A stretch of DNA of 64,000 nt from Patagioenas fasciata (Eukaryota > Chordata > Aves > Columbiformes > Columbidae): assembly GCF_037038585.1 (NCBI RefSeq), contig NC_092560.1, positions 59,389,049 through 59,453,048 on the forward strand. Reading direction: 5' to 3'. Below are positions 42,201 through 50,681 of the stretch, piece after piece (the stretch's first letter is position 1; every line of letters begins with the position of its first letter). Under the pieces are notes generated by a model. The model had not been told where the DNA came from. It did no database searches and saw only the letters and a program-made list of their open reading frames with translations. The position numbers and the translations under genes are program-made.

Positions 42201-42997
42201 TTTGATTTCATACCCTGCAGTCGCACATTCCACTGCAGCATTTGCTGTATTTACTGAAAGAACAAGTTAGAACAGCTCATCAGTGAAAACTCATTTTATG
42301 CCGCTTCCTCAGTGACTTACTAATTAAGAGTTTGTGAGAGCACACAGCAATATTAAAACTCTGAAAGTGCTTGGGAATTTGCTCATGGCCAATGAATATG
42401 ATGGCTCGTAGTTCCCAGGAAAATATAAGTAATGGTAATTTAGCCAGCCAAAAGAAGGAGGAGATGGTTCAAGTTTCCCTGTCCTTTTCCAAGGAGTAAC
42501 ATCTGCCCAAGAGGGTGGGGAAAAGACCTAGAGGACTCTTGCAAATTTGGAAGAGCATTACAATGAAGATTATCAACCTAACGATAAAGTCACACATCAA
42601 ACTGCACCCATTCCCACCCTCGCAGAGCACACACACATAATGGAAAGGTGAACTCCATGTCAATCCAAGAGTTTAAAAGTTTAACCGGCTTTAAAAACGC
42701 CGTCGATGCATCGCACCCCGCACACAGCCACAGCCACAGCCACACACGCTTCTGGCCCAGGAACCACGGAGACGCTCGCAGCCGGGCACACGCTGCCGGG
42801 CTCTTCCCCGGCCCCGACGCCGCGGTGAGAGGCGGCGGCCACAGCCGGGGGCCGCCCCCACCCCCCTCAGCGGGTGCAACCACCGCCTCGCGTCCACAGG
42901 GAGACCTTCCCAGAGCACGGAGACCTCCCCAGAGCGGGGAGACAGACCTACCCAGAGACAGGAGAAGCGGCGGGAGCACCGTGCCCGCGGAGCCCAT
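1..42997 (-). CDS. ITGA2: ITGA2, integrin alpha-2, exons 1-14 (5' half of gene; 3' part beyond left edge)
   Basis: This gene encodes the alpha subunit of the alpha2-beta1 collagen/laminin receptor, a type I membrane protein of the cell surface. Fourteen exons were joined by hand from GT/AG (one GC/AG) borders and give 594 codons with no stop. The order is: signal peptide (residues 1-24, mature start YNVGL), first propeller blades, I domain (about 165-362) inserted after the second blade, then FG-GAP blades with calcium loops at 493-501 and 557-565. The I domain keeps the MIDAS residues D175, S177, S179, T245 and D278, which are D151, S153, S155, T221 and D254 in mature numbering. Signatures such as AYNVGL, GESHDGS and [11 protein letters not shown] separate alpha-2 from alpha-1, -10 and -11. 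The family protein has about 1180 residues in 30 exons, so roughly half is here. The start is the only ATG in frame before the signal sequence and sits in a strong context (G at -3 and +4). Confidence 0.97.
201..2330 (-). other. ITGA2: ITGA2 intron 13
   Basis: The intron is about 2.1 kb and AT-rich. I see only a short A tract near 890 and no gene. The small open frames between 1551 and 1990 have no recognisable protein. Confidence 0.85.
2331..2474 (-). CDS. ITGA2: ITGA2 exon 13 (FG-GAP calcium loop)
   Basis: The exon has 144 bp, phase 0 on both sides, with acceptor TTCAG and donor [26 protein letters not shown] is broken here only by its calcium loop, D493-x-N-x-D-x-x-x-D501. It is followed by [10 protein letters not shown] and EEGRVYMF, the end of the blade. 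Confidence 0.97.
3205..3206 (-). other. ITGA2: Non-canonical GC splice donor of ITGA2 intron 12
   Basis: On the minus strand the exon ends CAG and the intron starts GCACGTATAT. Exon 13 has a normal AG acceptor at 2475-2476. The protein junction (RGEQ then IGSYFGS) matches the family exactly, so the intron is read as GC-AG. Confidence 0.85.
3207..3352 (-). CDS. ITGA2: ITGA2 exon 12 (GC donor at its 3' end)
   Basis: The exon has 146 bp with acceptor CCCAG. It encodes [20 protein letters not shown] and the blade strand with sequons NYT and NIT, ending QRGEQ. The following intron begins GCACGT instead of GT. Using the GC site keeps the frame to exon 13 (IGSYFGS), whereas the GT four bases further would shift it. 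Confidence 0.95.
5329..5467 (-). CDS. ITGA2: ITGA2 exon 11
   Basis: The exon has 139 bp with acceptor AAAG and donor GTAAG. It encodes [19 protein letters not shown], a propeller blade, and ends RNHSSYLG, whose sequon NHS is shared with human alpha-2. Phase 0 in, phase 1 out. Confidence 0.96.
5468..6933 (-). other. ITGA2: ITGA2 intron 10
   Basis: The intron is about 1.5 kb and strongly AT-rich, with short AATTCATTAATTAATTC-like runs near 6270. No gene or known repeat was recognised. Confidence 0.85.
6934..7007 (-). CDS. ITGA2: ITGA2 exon 10
   Basis: The short exon has 74 bp with acceptor ACCAG and donor GTATG. It encodes [18 protein letters not shown], the strand that leads from the I domain back into the propeller. 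The [12 protein letters not shown] block is conserved in alpha-2. Confidence 0.96.
7008..8250 (-). other. ITGA2: ITGA2 intron 9, with a less AT-rich block at about 7400-7830
   Basis: The flanks are ordinary AT-rich intron. The block at about 7400-7830 is visibly richer in G and C. It could be a decayed LTR or other mobile fragment, but I cannot assign a family. Confidence 0.6.
8251..8416 (-). CDS. ITGA2: ITGA2 exon 9 (I domain, alpha-C helix to C-terminal helix)
   Basis: The exon has 166 bp with acceptor CCAAG and donor [19 protein letters not shown] is the alpha-C helix that is special to collagen-binding I domains. It is followed by [20 protein letters not shown], the end of the I domain. 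Compared with human alpha-2, two helix positions differ (mature N287 to Ile, A290 to Glu), while Y285, R288, N289 and D292 are kept. Confidence 0.97.
8417..8866 (-). other. ITGA2: ITGA2 intron 8 with TA/GA/TA microsatellite
   Basis: The intron is 450 bp. At about 8759-8790 it has a short compound TA, GA, TA microsatellite. Nothing else was seen. Confidence 0.85.
8867..9017 (-). CDS. ITGA2: ITGA2 exon 8 (I domain, MIDAS Asp)
   Basis: The exon has 151 bp with acceptor AACAG and donor GTAAG. It encodes [20 protein letters not shown]278 is the last MIDAS ligand (mature D254), and E280 and H282 match collagen-contact residues E256 and H258. It ends RFGIA in phase 0. Confidence 0.97.
9018..10099 (-). 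other. ITGA2: ITGA2 intron 7
   Basis: The intron is about 1.1 kb and AT-rich. Open frames on both strands at 9382-9837 overlap each other and match nothing I know. No repeat was recognised. Confidence 0.85.
10100..10248 (-). CDS. ITGA2: ITGA2 exon 7 (I domain, MIDAS Thr)
   Basis: The exon has 149 bp with acceptor CATAG and donor GTAAA. It encodes [19 protein letters not shown] and then GGDLTNTF. T245 is the third MIDAS ligand (mature T221) and D243 corresponds to the collagen-contact D219. It ends in phase 2 within an Arg codon. Confidence 0.97.
10249..11403 (-). other. ITGA2: ITGA2 intron 6
   Basis: The intron is about 1.15 kb and AT-rich, with no repeat or gene recognised. Intron 5 (11532-11920, 389 bp) is likewise featureless. 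Confidence 0.85.
11404..11531 (-). CDS. ITGA2: ITGA2 exon 6 (start of I domain, MIDAS DxSxS)
   Basis: The exon has 128 bp with acceptor TTTAG and donor GTAAG. It encodes the first strand and helix of the I domain. [17 protein letters not shown] carries the MIDAS motif D175-x-S177-x-S179, and Asn178 and Tyr181 match the collagen-contact residues N154 and Y157 of human alpha-2. It ends KTQ in phase 0. Confidence 0.97.
11921..12035 (-). CDS. ITGA2: ITGA2 exon 5
   Basis: The exon has 115 bp with acceptor AAAG and donor GTAAG. It encodes [20 protein letters not shown] followed by the linker into the I domain (SFSPAVQ). The cysteines and the LWAQQCG motif are typical of I-domain integrin alpha chains. 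Confidence 0.96.
12425..12437 (+). promoter_or_regulatory. CTCF-like motif 1
   Basis: The sequence CCAGCAGGTGGCA fits every position of the core consensus CCASYAGRKGGCR. A single motif match is weak evidence on its own, and occupancy is unknown. Confidence 0.4.
12921..12939 (+). other. G-rich run with quadruplex potential
   Basis: Nine G, then C, GGG, CA, GGGG. With G residues as loops this can supply four G-triplets on the plus strand, which is antisense to the ITGA2 transcript. Confidence 0.4.
13057..13069 (+). promoter_or_regulatory. CTCF-like motif 2
   Basis: The sequence CCACTAGAGGGAG fits the CTCF core at all but one position (A for the consensus C). It lies about 630 bp from motif 1 in the same orientation. 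Confidence 0.3.
14236..14327 (-). CDS. ITGA2: ITGA2 exon 4
   Basis: The exon has 92 bp with acceptor TTCAG and donor GTATG. It encodes 31 residues including the N-glycosylation sequon NVT and the blade motif [14 protein letters not shown], which corresponds to the second propeller blade just before the I domain. It ends in phase 0. Confidence 0.96.
14910..15730. repeat. GC-richer, CA-rich block of unknown origin
   Basis: The base composition changes sharply against the surrounding intron. The block contains CA dinucleotide runs (about 15182-15201 the longest), short repeated words such as GTGCCACAGACAAGG (twice, near 15092 and 15111) and a 51-bp tandem duplication. It leaves long open frames on both strands, as low-complexity sequence without TA-rich stops does. 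It may be a minisatellite or a decayed mobile element; I recognise no family. Confidence 0.55.
15377..15478. repeat. Tandem duplication, 51-bp unit, two copies
   Basis: Copies at 15377-15427 and 15428-15478 begin TGTGGAACCCCCAACCAGG and differ by about one base at the end. The 51-bp period is a multiple of three, which is why several reading frames stay open across it. Confidence 0.9.
15852..15961 (-). CDS. ITGA2: ITGA2 exon 3
   Basis: The exon has 110 bp with acceptor TTTAG and donor GTAGG. It encodes [12 protein letters not shown] and then a two-cysteine segment (DIYACPV ... TTCKKLNLQ) of the first propeller blade. The frame joins exon 2 (phase 2) and exon 4 (phase 1) without a stop. Confidence 0.96.
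15962..23901 (-). other. ITGA2: ITGA2 intron 2
   Basis: The intron is about 7.9 kb and AT-rich throughout. I see a 20-T tract at 17241-17260 and T-rich/TTTTG runs at about 21853-21885 and 21976-22012. No open frame has a recognisable product and I saw no CR1 copy. Confidence 0.8.
17241..17260. repeat. Poly(T) tract, 20 T
   Basis: Uninterrupted run of 20 T in ITGA2 intron 2. It could mark the tail of an old retroposed copy on the minus strand, but no such copy is recognisable next to it. Confidence 0.8.
23902..24025 (-). CDS. ITGA2: ITGA2 exon 2
   Basis: The exon has 124 bp with acceptor AACAG and donor GTAAG. It completes the signal peptide (ILHNCCEA) and begins the mature chain at YNVGL, followed by KIFSGP and QFGY, the first FG-GAP blade of the propeller. 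It ends within a Trp codon that is completed by exon 3. The sequence is nearly identical to mammalian alpha-2 in this stretch. Confidence 0.97.
25369..25418. repeat. Small tandem repeat, 14-bp unit
   Basis: The unit ACCATTGCTGGTAT occurs at 25391 and 25405, with degenerate copies on either side. Confidence 0.75.
26765..28135 (-). mobile_element. CR1 LINE, 5'-truncated, decayed ORF2
   Basis: The 3' end is at the low coordinate, so the copy lies on the minus strand, the sense strand of ITGA2. The minus-strand frames at 27001-27528 and 27729-28094 encode pieces of the CR1 reverse-transcriptase ORF: fragments [12 protein letters not shown] and [13 protein letters not shown] upstream, then [32 protein letters not shown] and [12 protein letters not shown]. 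The region after the motif FSK is degenerate ([10 protein letters not shown]) and stops and frame breaks separate the pieces, so the copy is dead. The left border is clear near GCAGAATCACG; the right border is estimated. A full-length CR1 is about 4.5 kb. Confidence 0.93.
29393..29402. promoter_or_regulatory. Palindromic kappa-B-like site
   Basis: GGGAATTCCC is a perfect palindrome that fits the NF-kappa-B consensus GGGRNNYYCC. It lies deep in ITGA2 intron 1. A 10-bp match can occur by chance, so function is not implied. Confidence 0.3.
32596..32617. repeat. Poly(A) tract, 22 A
   Basis: Uninterrupted run of A in ITGA2 intron 1, followed within 100 bp by a pyrimidine-rich stretch (TCCTCC/CCCTCC words, about 32668-32706). 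Confidence 0.85.
33738..33801. repeat. Tandem repeat, 24-bp unit, about 2.6 copies
   Basis: Copies start at 33738, 33762 and 33786 with the word TGTTT(A/G)(T/C)ACACA and share GAAAATG at the end of the first two. The copies differ by a few bases. Confidence 0.8.
33898..33950. repeat. ATATC/ATATCATATC pentanucleotide microsatellite
   Basis: Interrupted array of TATCA words with occasional TATATCA and one CCTATCA, in ITGA2 intron 1. Confidence 0.85.
38411..38426. repeat. Poly(A) tract, 16 A
   Basis: Uninterrupted run of A in ITGA2 intron 1. No attached retroposed copy was recognised. Confidence 0.8.
42952..42997 (-). CDS. ITGA2: ITGA2 exon 1, coding part (start codon and most of signal peptide)
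   Basis: The 46 coding bases start at the ATG at 42995-42997 and end in a GTAGGT donor, leaving phase 1. They encode [15 protein letters not shown] plus the first base of a Gly codon. With exon 2 this makes a 24-residue signal peptide with a leucine core but no basic residue before it; the human one is 29 residues. The 5' UTR continues to higher coordinates and its start cannot be seen. Confidence 0.93.
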
Positions 42998-43095
42998 GGC
43001 GCGGTGCGGTGCGGAGCCCGTATCTACGCCACTCCCGAGCTGGCCGCTTCCCAGCGCGGCACTGAGCGCCACCTGCTCCTCGCCGCCCCGAAATA

Positions 43096-43142
43096 CCCCT
43101 CCTCCTCCTCCTCTTTCTTCCTTCTCTTCCTCCTCCTCTTCC
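43096..43142 (-). promoter_or_regulatory. ITGA2: 47-nt pure purine tract (GAGG/GGA type) upstream of ITGA2 start codon
   Basis: The plus strand is uninterrupted C/T, so the transcript strand is uninterrupted A/G. It lies 99-145 bp upstream of the ATG, in the promoter or 5' UTR. Such tracts can form triplex DNA or bind GA-box/Sp1-type factors; which applies here cannot be told from sequence. Confidence 0.7.
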
Positions 43143-43365
43143 ACGCCCCCTGCGCGACGCGGGAGCAGAGCAGCCAGAGGCAGCTTCCCCCACCGCGGCA
43201 GCGGTGGTCGCTGGTGGGGTCCCGGCGGCCCCTGCAGCCATTGCGGCTGGGTTGTGCCCTTTGGTTCTCCCCCGGTTTCACTACCTAGAGGAGATACCCG
43301 CGCTCGCCCTGGCTGGCACTGGCGTGGGCTGGGTGGGTGTCCGGGGCGGCCTCAGCCGGGGGTAC

Positions 43366-46300
43366 GCTGAGGCAATCCTTTGGAGGAGTGGGGGTAACTC
43401 CAAGTTTTGTAGTCAGGAAAATGGAGAATCGTGGTACAACGTGGATTTATGTGACAGCGTAGCGTGGCTGTCTTTCCCGAGTGTTAAATGGCACATTTAA
43501 TGACACTGCGTTCGTATTTTCTCAGTTAAATGAAATTCCTGTAGAATATGTCCCGGGCTATGCAGGAGTGCAGCAGCATCCAGGAGCCTTGCCACACAAC
43601 CGATCCGAAGTCGGCAATGATGGTGAGAATGTATTGCCTATGCAAAATACTGCCTAAATTGGCTTAAGTGCCAGGCCAATACCCAGGGAGACAACATGAA
43701 CTGAAGCCAGTAAAAATAGGAGGGTGTGAATTTCAGCTTGCAAAGAAATCAGAAGTGAGAGGTGCAGCATACCTCTGTGCTGTGCAGCTTTCAGCCTATT
43801 TAGTCTTGTTAGTGCAATTTGCATACTGTATATTCAGAGTATTTGAGAAACATTCGTTTTCTCCATCGGACAGTTCTGGTAAAAATAAAAATCTGTGGGT
43901 ACTACCTTTTCATATGTAATGTATTCTATTTTGTAACAATGATTTCTGCTGAATAATTTTGAACTTGTTGGCATTAATATTGTGTAATGAAAAAGACAGT
44001 TTTCCTGGAAAATTGAAATAGAAATGCTTGCTTCCTTCCCCGTTCTCAGCATCTAGGTCATGGTCCTTTAGGTGTGACACAGGCCAGAGCTTTTAGTTCA
44101 GGATTGCTATAAAAGTATATGTACTTTCTTGGTTTATAATTTCTCTTCAATGTTCTGAATCTAAATTAAAATGAAGAAGCCGGTCAACAGTTGAGTTTGT
44201 TCAACAGGTATTTATTCGGACATTGTTTCTCCATGAACACAATGTAGTTCAAGAAAGCTCCACCCGGACATTAAAATAATTGACAGAAGTACAGCAGGGA
44301 CTTGTCCCTCTATGACTTGCATTGATCTGTTTCACACATTTAGTCTTTTAGGACATTCAGCCACATTACTCATCCTAACGCATGAACTTGCATGTGGACT
44401 CACTATGAGCGCTTCCCAAGACACTCTCACTTCAGAGCTCTGAAGCCCTCAGTGGTTGCCAGAGATGACTCACATGTCTCTCAGAGCAGTCCCTGGGTTT
44501 GCTCTTCTTGATGTCTCAGAAGCCCCACAAACAGACACTTCAAGGTGCAGCTACCGATGGCAGAAACGTCAGCTCCAGTACCAAGTGCAATCCAGTGACC
44601 AGCAGGTGAACTGTGATCAGGAGGCTTCTCCTCTTTCTGGGCACTGAGTGTATGTCTGCAGCTCTGAGACAAGGAATAACACTAATTAATGGATACTAAT
44701 CAAAGGACAATAAAAAAATCCACAGCATAGAGAGAAATGGAGTTTTAATAGATGAAATAGCCACACCCTAAAACAACCTCCGCAGACTAAGATGTCTCAG
44801 TTTCCTAAGAAACAATGTCTTTGATTCAGTTACATCATTCTATTTATAAATATACCCTAAGGATACGAAACTTTATTCCTCATCCAGACACAATGTTGAA
44901 AAATAGTTTCTCACACACAAAGGCTGTCTCCCAGGGTGTTTGCTTCTCAGACCAACATTTGCCTTTATCTACAAAGAATAGGTCATAGGAGAGTGAATAC
45001 ATTAGGATTGTATTTTTTAACAATATTCCCCTGGATGAATACTTCTGTTTTAAATAGATTATAAAGCATTTAATTACAACCTTCTTACATAATGCTGACC
45101 TGTATATTTCATGTTATAGAAAACCAGATACTCTGTATTGTCCAGTATTTCACCTCTTTTGTGTTTTTCAGCTATTTTGTACATAACATATGCATTCAGA
45201 AAAAATAATCTCTATTATAGTTCACCTACACTGATTTAAAACAATAATTCAGATAACAGTTTGTTTAGTGCTCTTTATATTTGCAATTTAAAATGGGACT
45301 TGATACTTATTCTTTGCTCTACCTGTCTGTGTTGTCTAATGATACGTTTTATAGCACCCTGTTGTGTCTGCGTGTCAGTGATCACAGAGACACTTGACAA
45401 AAATGCCATATCTGCTTTAGCTGGTTTGCAAAGTTTCAGGCTTGGTTCTATGTAAATATAGATTACTTGCACACTAGAAGGATTTATTTTGTTGGCAAGG
45501 GGCAAAGAGACTTTCTTCTATTGCTGTGGGAAGCAAGTAACCTGATCAGTTCCACTACAAAATTATTACTATAATTTTCACTTTTTCAAGAAAAATGGAA
45601 AGTTGCAGACGGGAGATACCAGTCAAATATTTGATTTTTTAAAGATAATCTGGTGAACACATACTTAATCAGTTTTACTGTGGAATTTTACAACTAATGT
45701 GTGTTATCCTAGCTTTTTAGTGTGATGATAAAATGTACAATTAATACCAACCTTCTCAGAAAAACATTCCGGTATTTCTCTTTTACCATCTGTGAGGGTA
45801 GGTCACAGAATCAGAGTTTCTGTGATGTGCGAAACTGAACAGTTTTTCATTGATGTGTTTCTGGGAGGGGCTCTTGCAAAGGTGATGTGATTTACACACA
45901 GGAGGCCAAGGTGTATGCCTCCAGGTCACTCCTCTTATGTGATTTTCTGAAGATGTTAGAGGGAAGGGCTAGCAAGTATCAGTTATTATTTTTGGCAGAC
46001 ACATGATGTCTGTAACAAAAATGTTACATTAAGGGCTGCACTGAAGGCAAAAAGAATAAGCTACTAAAAAAAAAAAAAAAAAGAAAGAGGAAATGTTAAA
46101 ATTAGCTGTGAGGATGTAGTTTAGACATTAGTAATAATTCAGTTTTGGAATTATACTGAAAAAGGTAAAAAATACACAAATGAGATTTTAAGAATTATTT
46201 AAGCAATGAGAATAAAACAGCACTTCACTATGCTACAGTCCAATCCACACATTTTTAACACTTTGTGTGGTTTTGGTTCAATCATATCAAAATGCTACAG

Positions 46301-49300
46301 CAGAACTAGGAAAAGTTAAGACAGTAAGGAAAGGTGGGAAATAGCCTAAACACAAAGGCTGATTAAGTAAATTCAGACTCTTTGCTCTGGAAAAGACATC
46401 TCTTTAAAAAGACATAGGAGATATGTAGTAGAAGGGGCATGGATCAGGCTGATAGGTCAGTTGTACTCTTGTCTTTTACAACACCTGACGGAGGGGTGTT
46501 TGATGAAGCTGCCACATAGCAAGATCAGCGCAAGCAGAAGGCAGCAGTTCTTCTCCCAGGGAGCAGGCAGGTGCAGACGGCAGTGCTGCAGGGTGGCAGA
46601 TGTTTAACGTTAACCTGGGTTCCCAGCCAAGGTCAGAGAAGAGAAAACTGTCAAGGATTGCTGAACACATTAGAACATTCCCAGCCTATGAAGACCTTGA
46701 ACTGCAAAGAGAGCTGCAGGCTGAAAGAGTGCTTGTGGGAAGCTGGTCGCCTGCATGCCTTGGTTTTATGTTTTTGCTATGGTGGCTTCTTTGGCTAACA
46801 TGAGACAGGACTTGGTACTGGATAGAGGTTTGGTCTGACTCAATATTGCATCTTGGGCCAATTTATAGTTTTTTATTAAACTGGTTTAATTTTAATGAAT
46901 AATCAGGAAGACAGACTTCTTAGTGTCTATAAGGATTGGTTATTTTTAGGGTTTATCTCATTCTATGGTTTAATTCCAAGCCATTATTGAGAATATCATG
47001 GCTGATTTTACTTTATTAGATATATTTCTGTATTAATATTTTATTATTTAGAAGATAGTTGCTTTTACCTGCTGGGAATCTGCATAGAGGGCAGAAGTTT
47101 AGGGAGAGTTTAAAATATCCTGTAGTCTCACTTCACTTTGAAAGCCTTTGCATTCAAAGGGTGGACAGCTAATTCAGGCAGCAAGACTCCCTGTCTGTAG
47201 GCTTCAGAAATACCTACACTGCTGACTTGAAGATAAAAGCAGTCATATAGTTCAGGAGGACCAGTGTGTCAGACACCTGAAGTAGTATGTCATGTGTATA
47301 GTGGTACATCGAGCACCCTCCCTAGCCACACACACATAGATACCCCATGTGAGGCAAGCTGAGCCCCACATTTAGTGCCTGTTCCCAGGCTTCAAGTTTG
47401 CAGTTGAGAAGTCACAAGGTACAGCAGTTAATGGATCACACCTGACATAGGTGACATATTGTTTCTGTCTCAGTCTTCAGCTCTGCTTTTATACCAAAAT
47501 CTGGACTCAGTCTCCTCTTTGCCTGGCTGTGCATTCCCAGCTGCACCTTTTGTACAAGTGTGCAGGGAGGCAGTCAGGGGGTTGGTGTGGCTGAAAACTA
47601 GCATACAAAGAGAGAGAAAGAGAGAGAAAGGAAGTCGCAGATGGATTACAAAAGCAGAAAAAAGGCAGATCAGTTTAAAATCAGTGAAGTTGCCTCCTTT
47701 GCCTCCCCATGCAACTCCAACCCTTTGAGAATAATCCAAATACACTTTGGGAAGCTGATTTTCTTACATGATGATCAAGAGTAACCTACCTTGTTACACA
47801 AGCCATCTCAGAGTAAAAAAATTAAACCAAGTAACCTGTTTTCCACAAAAGCTGTTAAAGATGAACAGAAAAGGACAAATAGAGATGATGAAGGCTCCAG
47901 ATAGACCATGGCAAAATGTTTGAATGTCTAGCTGGGTCAGCATGCATTTGATTTCCTGGCCAGGTAATATGAATCTTGGAGGGACTAAACAGGACTCAGT
48001 GTTGAAGAAGTCAAAATTTTAGGGAGAAGTCATTGCAGCTGTAGGTATTTTTATGCTCCTTTTCACTACAGGCAAAGACAAGCATGCCAGTGTTCTAAAG
48101 AGCAGTCCTACAGGAATAGTATTCATGTCCTTTAAAGTGAAGCTGTCCTGATATGAAATTGATATAACAGATGGGGTTCAAAGTAAAACCTTCAGAAGAC
48201 ATCACATCCTCAGCAATAGCTGAGAGTGGCTCCAGTCCTGCTCCTGATGTACAGCGCAGCTTCCTACTCTAGTCATATCAGCACAGATTTACCTATTTTG
48301 TGCTGTTTTGACTGAGCTCTATCCTACCTAGCACTGAGTATATGCATATTTTTATTGATTCTTTTTCCAGGTGAACAAAGCTTGTGCCTGCCATGGGGAT
48401 GTCATGTTAACAGGAAATAAGGTAGGAAGTGAAAAAATGCCCATTCACCTGTGATCTCCAGAAGTGAGGCCCTATAGGGGAGCCTGCTAATGAAGCCTAT
48501 GTAGTTTTGTGCTTCCTAGAGCAGCAGGTGTGCTACCCGAGCAACTTTGGCCCACTTGCCAAAGCATTAACATTGATACTGCTCCAATAACCACTTGAAC
48601 TCATAAAAATACTAAATATCTTGAAAATATTTCTCAAGCAAAAGTTATAAATACATGATGAGGAGATGAGAATGTCAACATCATCAGAATTTGCCTTTAT
48701 TTAAATTTTTGACCATTTCTGTTTTGAAAATGTAGTTGTTTTCTGGTTTGTGGAATTAAAACCTATTCATTCATCCTTTTTGTTTGCCTGTCACAAAAAG
48801 TTGCTCAATAGTTTGGAAGTCGAGTTTTAGCAAACCTGATTCCCTTAACAATTCCCTCTGAATCTTGTTGAATTTTAAATTAATTAGATGAGATGTATTT
48901 AAGTCTTAATGCATTGCTTTGTTGTTGTTATGTTGTTGGTGGTGTTTTCCTCATATTATCAGCAGCTTAAACGCATTAAGATAATAAAAACCAATACTGA
49001 ATATAGAAAAAAACCCTCTTGATAGATACATAAATGCCGAATTGAACCTTTTCTCAACTACTCATTTGCTACATTATCCACCATTAGCTACCTAACCTTG
49101 AATTAAAGATGAAAAATCAGACAGGTGGGTGAAGTATAAAATGCGGTAATATGATCAAGTGTCATCCAGGTGACCAGGTGTACAAAAGTGTTCCTTATCA
49201 GATTGCAGAAATCTTTCTCATCCTATAACAAGAATTCACTTGGGGGGCTAAACAGACCGGTGCTCAATAACCAGAATGAAACCTCTAAGTGCTTTGCATG

Positions 49301-50681
49301 GATGGACAATCTATGTTGCAGCATTATCTCATAAGACATGTATTGCTCTCTAAAATGTACTTATTAATGGCTGTTTGCTGAGTGTTATAGGCATCCTTCC
49401 AAGTACCTTAATTCATGACATAAAGAAGGCTGGAGACTGTGAATTAATTTTGGCAGATCCCTCAAATAAACAGTAAAAAGCAACTTGGTAGTTTTTGAGG
49501 TTCGTGAGAGTCTCAAAATATACGACACCAATACCACCAGAACTGGTTTTTTCCCAGAATAGTGGAAAGTTTCAGGTGAACCCTAGAAGTTTTGAATTGT
49601 AATAGAATCTGCTGTGGCACAGTGTAAGATGTCTGAGAGCAATAGGCTGGCAAACAAAAAGGTGATCTATTAGTGGTTATGAATATGGGCCATGAGATCT
49701 GAATACTCTGCAAGGTTTGTGTATAAAATTCCCCAAAAGGAAAGAAAAATAATTGTTTTTCTGGTACTATGTCTACTGTCGCAAAATTGCAAAACTTCAA
49801 ATGCTTTTTAGGGAAAACTGAAGATATCCTGTTTTTTGTCCTTTTTTCTCTGATGAGATGAAGAGGATAAGATGAAGAGGCTCTGTAAGGAACTTTCACT
49901 ATGGAGAGATCCTACTCCATTACCCCAGGAGGAAGAACAATGAATAAACCTTTAGGACAGAATATAACACTGAACCAGTTATACGAAACTTTGCAATAAG
50001 TGTTAACTTCAGTACCAAATCAAGCTGAGCCATAACTGAGAAGCAGATTTCACCATGGCCACCACTGACAGCAAACAGAGAATGTGTGAAGAGATGGACA
50101 AAGTGTGAGGAGACAACTGACACGCTGGATCTAAATGTGCAAGCCACTTTGAATACTTCGATTCCCTCTGCCACTTCTTTGAAAATCCCTAGAAGGTGCA
50201 ACATTCAGTGAGTCTCTGACGAATGCCTGTCCTTTCTGAGAAGACTTACTGTGCTGAGAAAAGGAGAAGGGCAGAAGGGTAAGTGCACAGCAGGGCAAAA
50301 GCAGTAAAAGAGCACTATGCCTCACTATACTAGAGTCAGAAGAAAAATCTGCCTGAGGGTCTTTTACTCACCCCTTTCTTTGACTGAATGAGCGAAGTCC
50401 AACATCTCTGGGGTGTTAGCCCTCAGGCTTTGTAAATAAAACATGACTGTATTGCAAATAGCTCACTTCATCATCCACTTCTTTAAACAGAATCCTGTTG
50501 TGTCCAAATGGTGCTATCAGCCAGTTGTTACTAAAACTTCATCAGCGCTCTATTCTTTATGACTCTTACAGGGCTCAAACCACACCCGCTGCATGGACTG
50601 CTATTGCCTTTGAACTGAGAAGTGTTACGGCTGCTTCTGCTAAATGTAATGAATTATAACCCAGTTTTGTGCAAATCTCAG
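43366..50681. other. Intergenic region upstream of ITGA2
   Basis: About 7.3 kb of AT-rich sequence without a recognisable gene. Contents are a 17-A tract at 46066-46082, a short GA-rich run near 47608-47632, and open frames (for example 49513-49899 on the minus strand) that resemble nothing known. Enhancers may be present but show no motif cluster that I can see. Confidence 0.75.
46066..46082. repeat. Poly(A) tract, 17 A
   Basis: Uninterrupted run of A in the intergenic region, followed by a purine-rich stretch (AGAAAGAGGAAA). Confidence 0.8.

Larger units (their letters stand above)
24026..42951 (-). other. ITGA2: ITGA2 intron 1 (18.9 kb)
   Basis: The largest intron. Contents I can name are a CR1 copy, a kappa-B-like palindrome, short tandem repeats at 25369-25418, 33738-33801 and about 33898-33950, poly(A) tracts at 32596-32617, 38411-38426 and about 39174-39189, a pyrimidine-rich stretch at 32668-32706, and a CAGCCA run near 42725-42744. 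A GC-richer block at about 24700-25230 could be a decayed mobile element of unknown family. The remainder (28250-42700 apart from these) is AT-rich and shows no gene. Confidence 0.75.
42700..43365. promoter_or_regulatory. ITGA2: CpG island over ITGA2 exon 1 and promoter
   Basis: This is the only stretch in the window dense in CG dinucleotides and GC-rich throughout; borders are by eye. It covers the 5' end of intron 1, the coding part of exon 1 and about 370 bp upstream of the start codon. It marks the ITGA2 promoter. I see no convincing TATA box, as is usual for CpG-island promoters, and cannot place the transcription start. Confidence 0.9.

Noticed and set aside
42648-43370. 240-codon plus-strand open frame through the CpG island.
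   Set aside because: Long frames on both strands are expected in GC-rich DNA. The predicted protein is Pro/Ser/Arg low complexity with no domain, and it is antisense to ITGA2 exon 1.
49513-49899. 128-codon minus-strand frame upstream of the CR1 copy.
   Set aside because: No recognisable domain, no splice or promoter context, and residue composition as expected for random AT-rich sequence.
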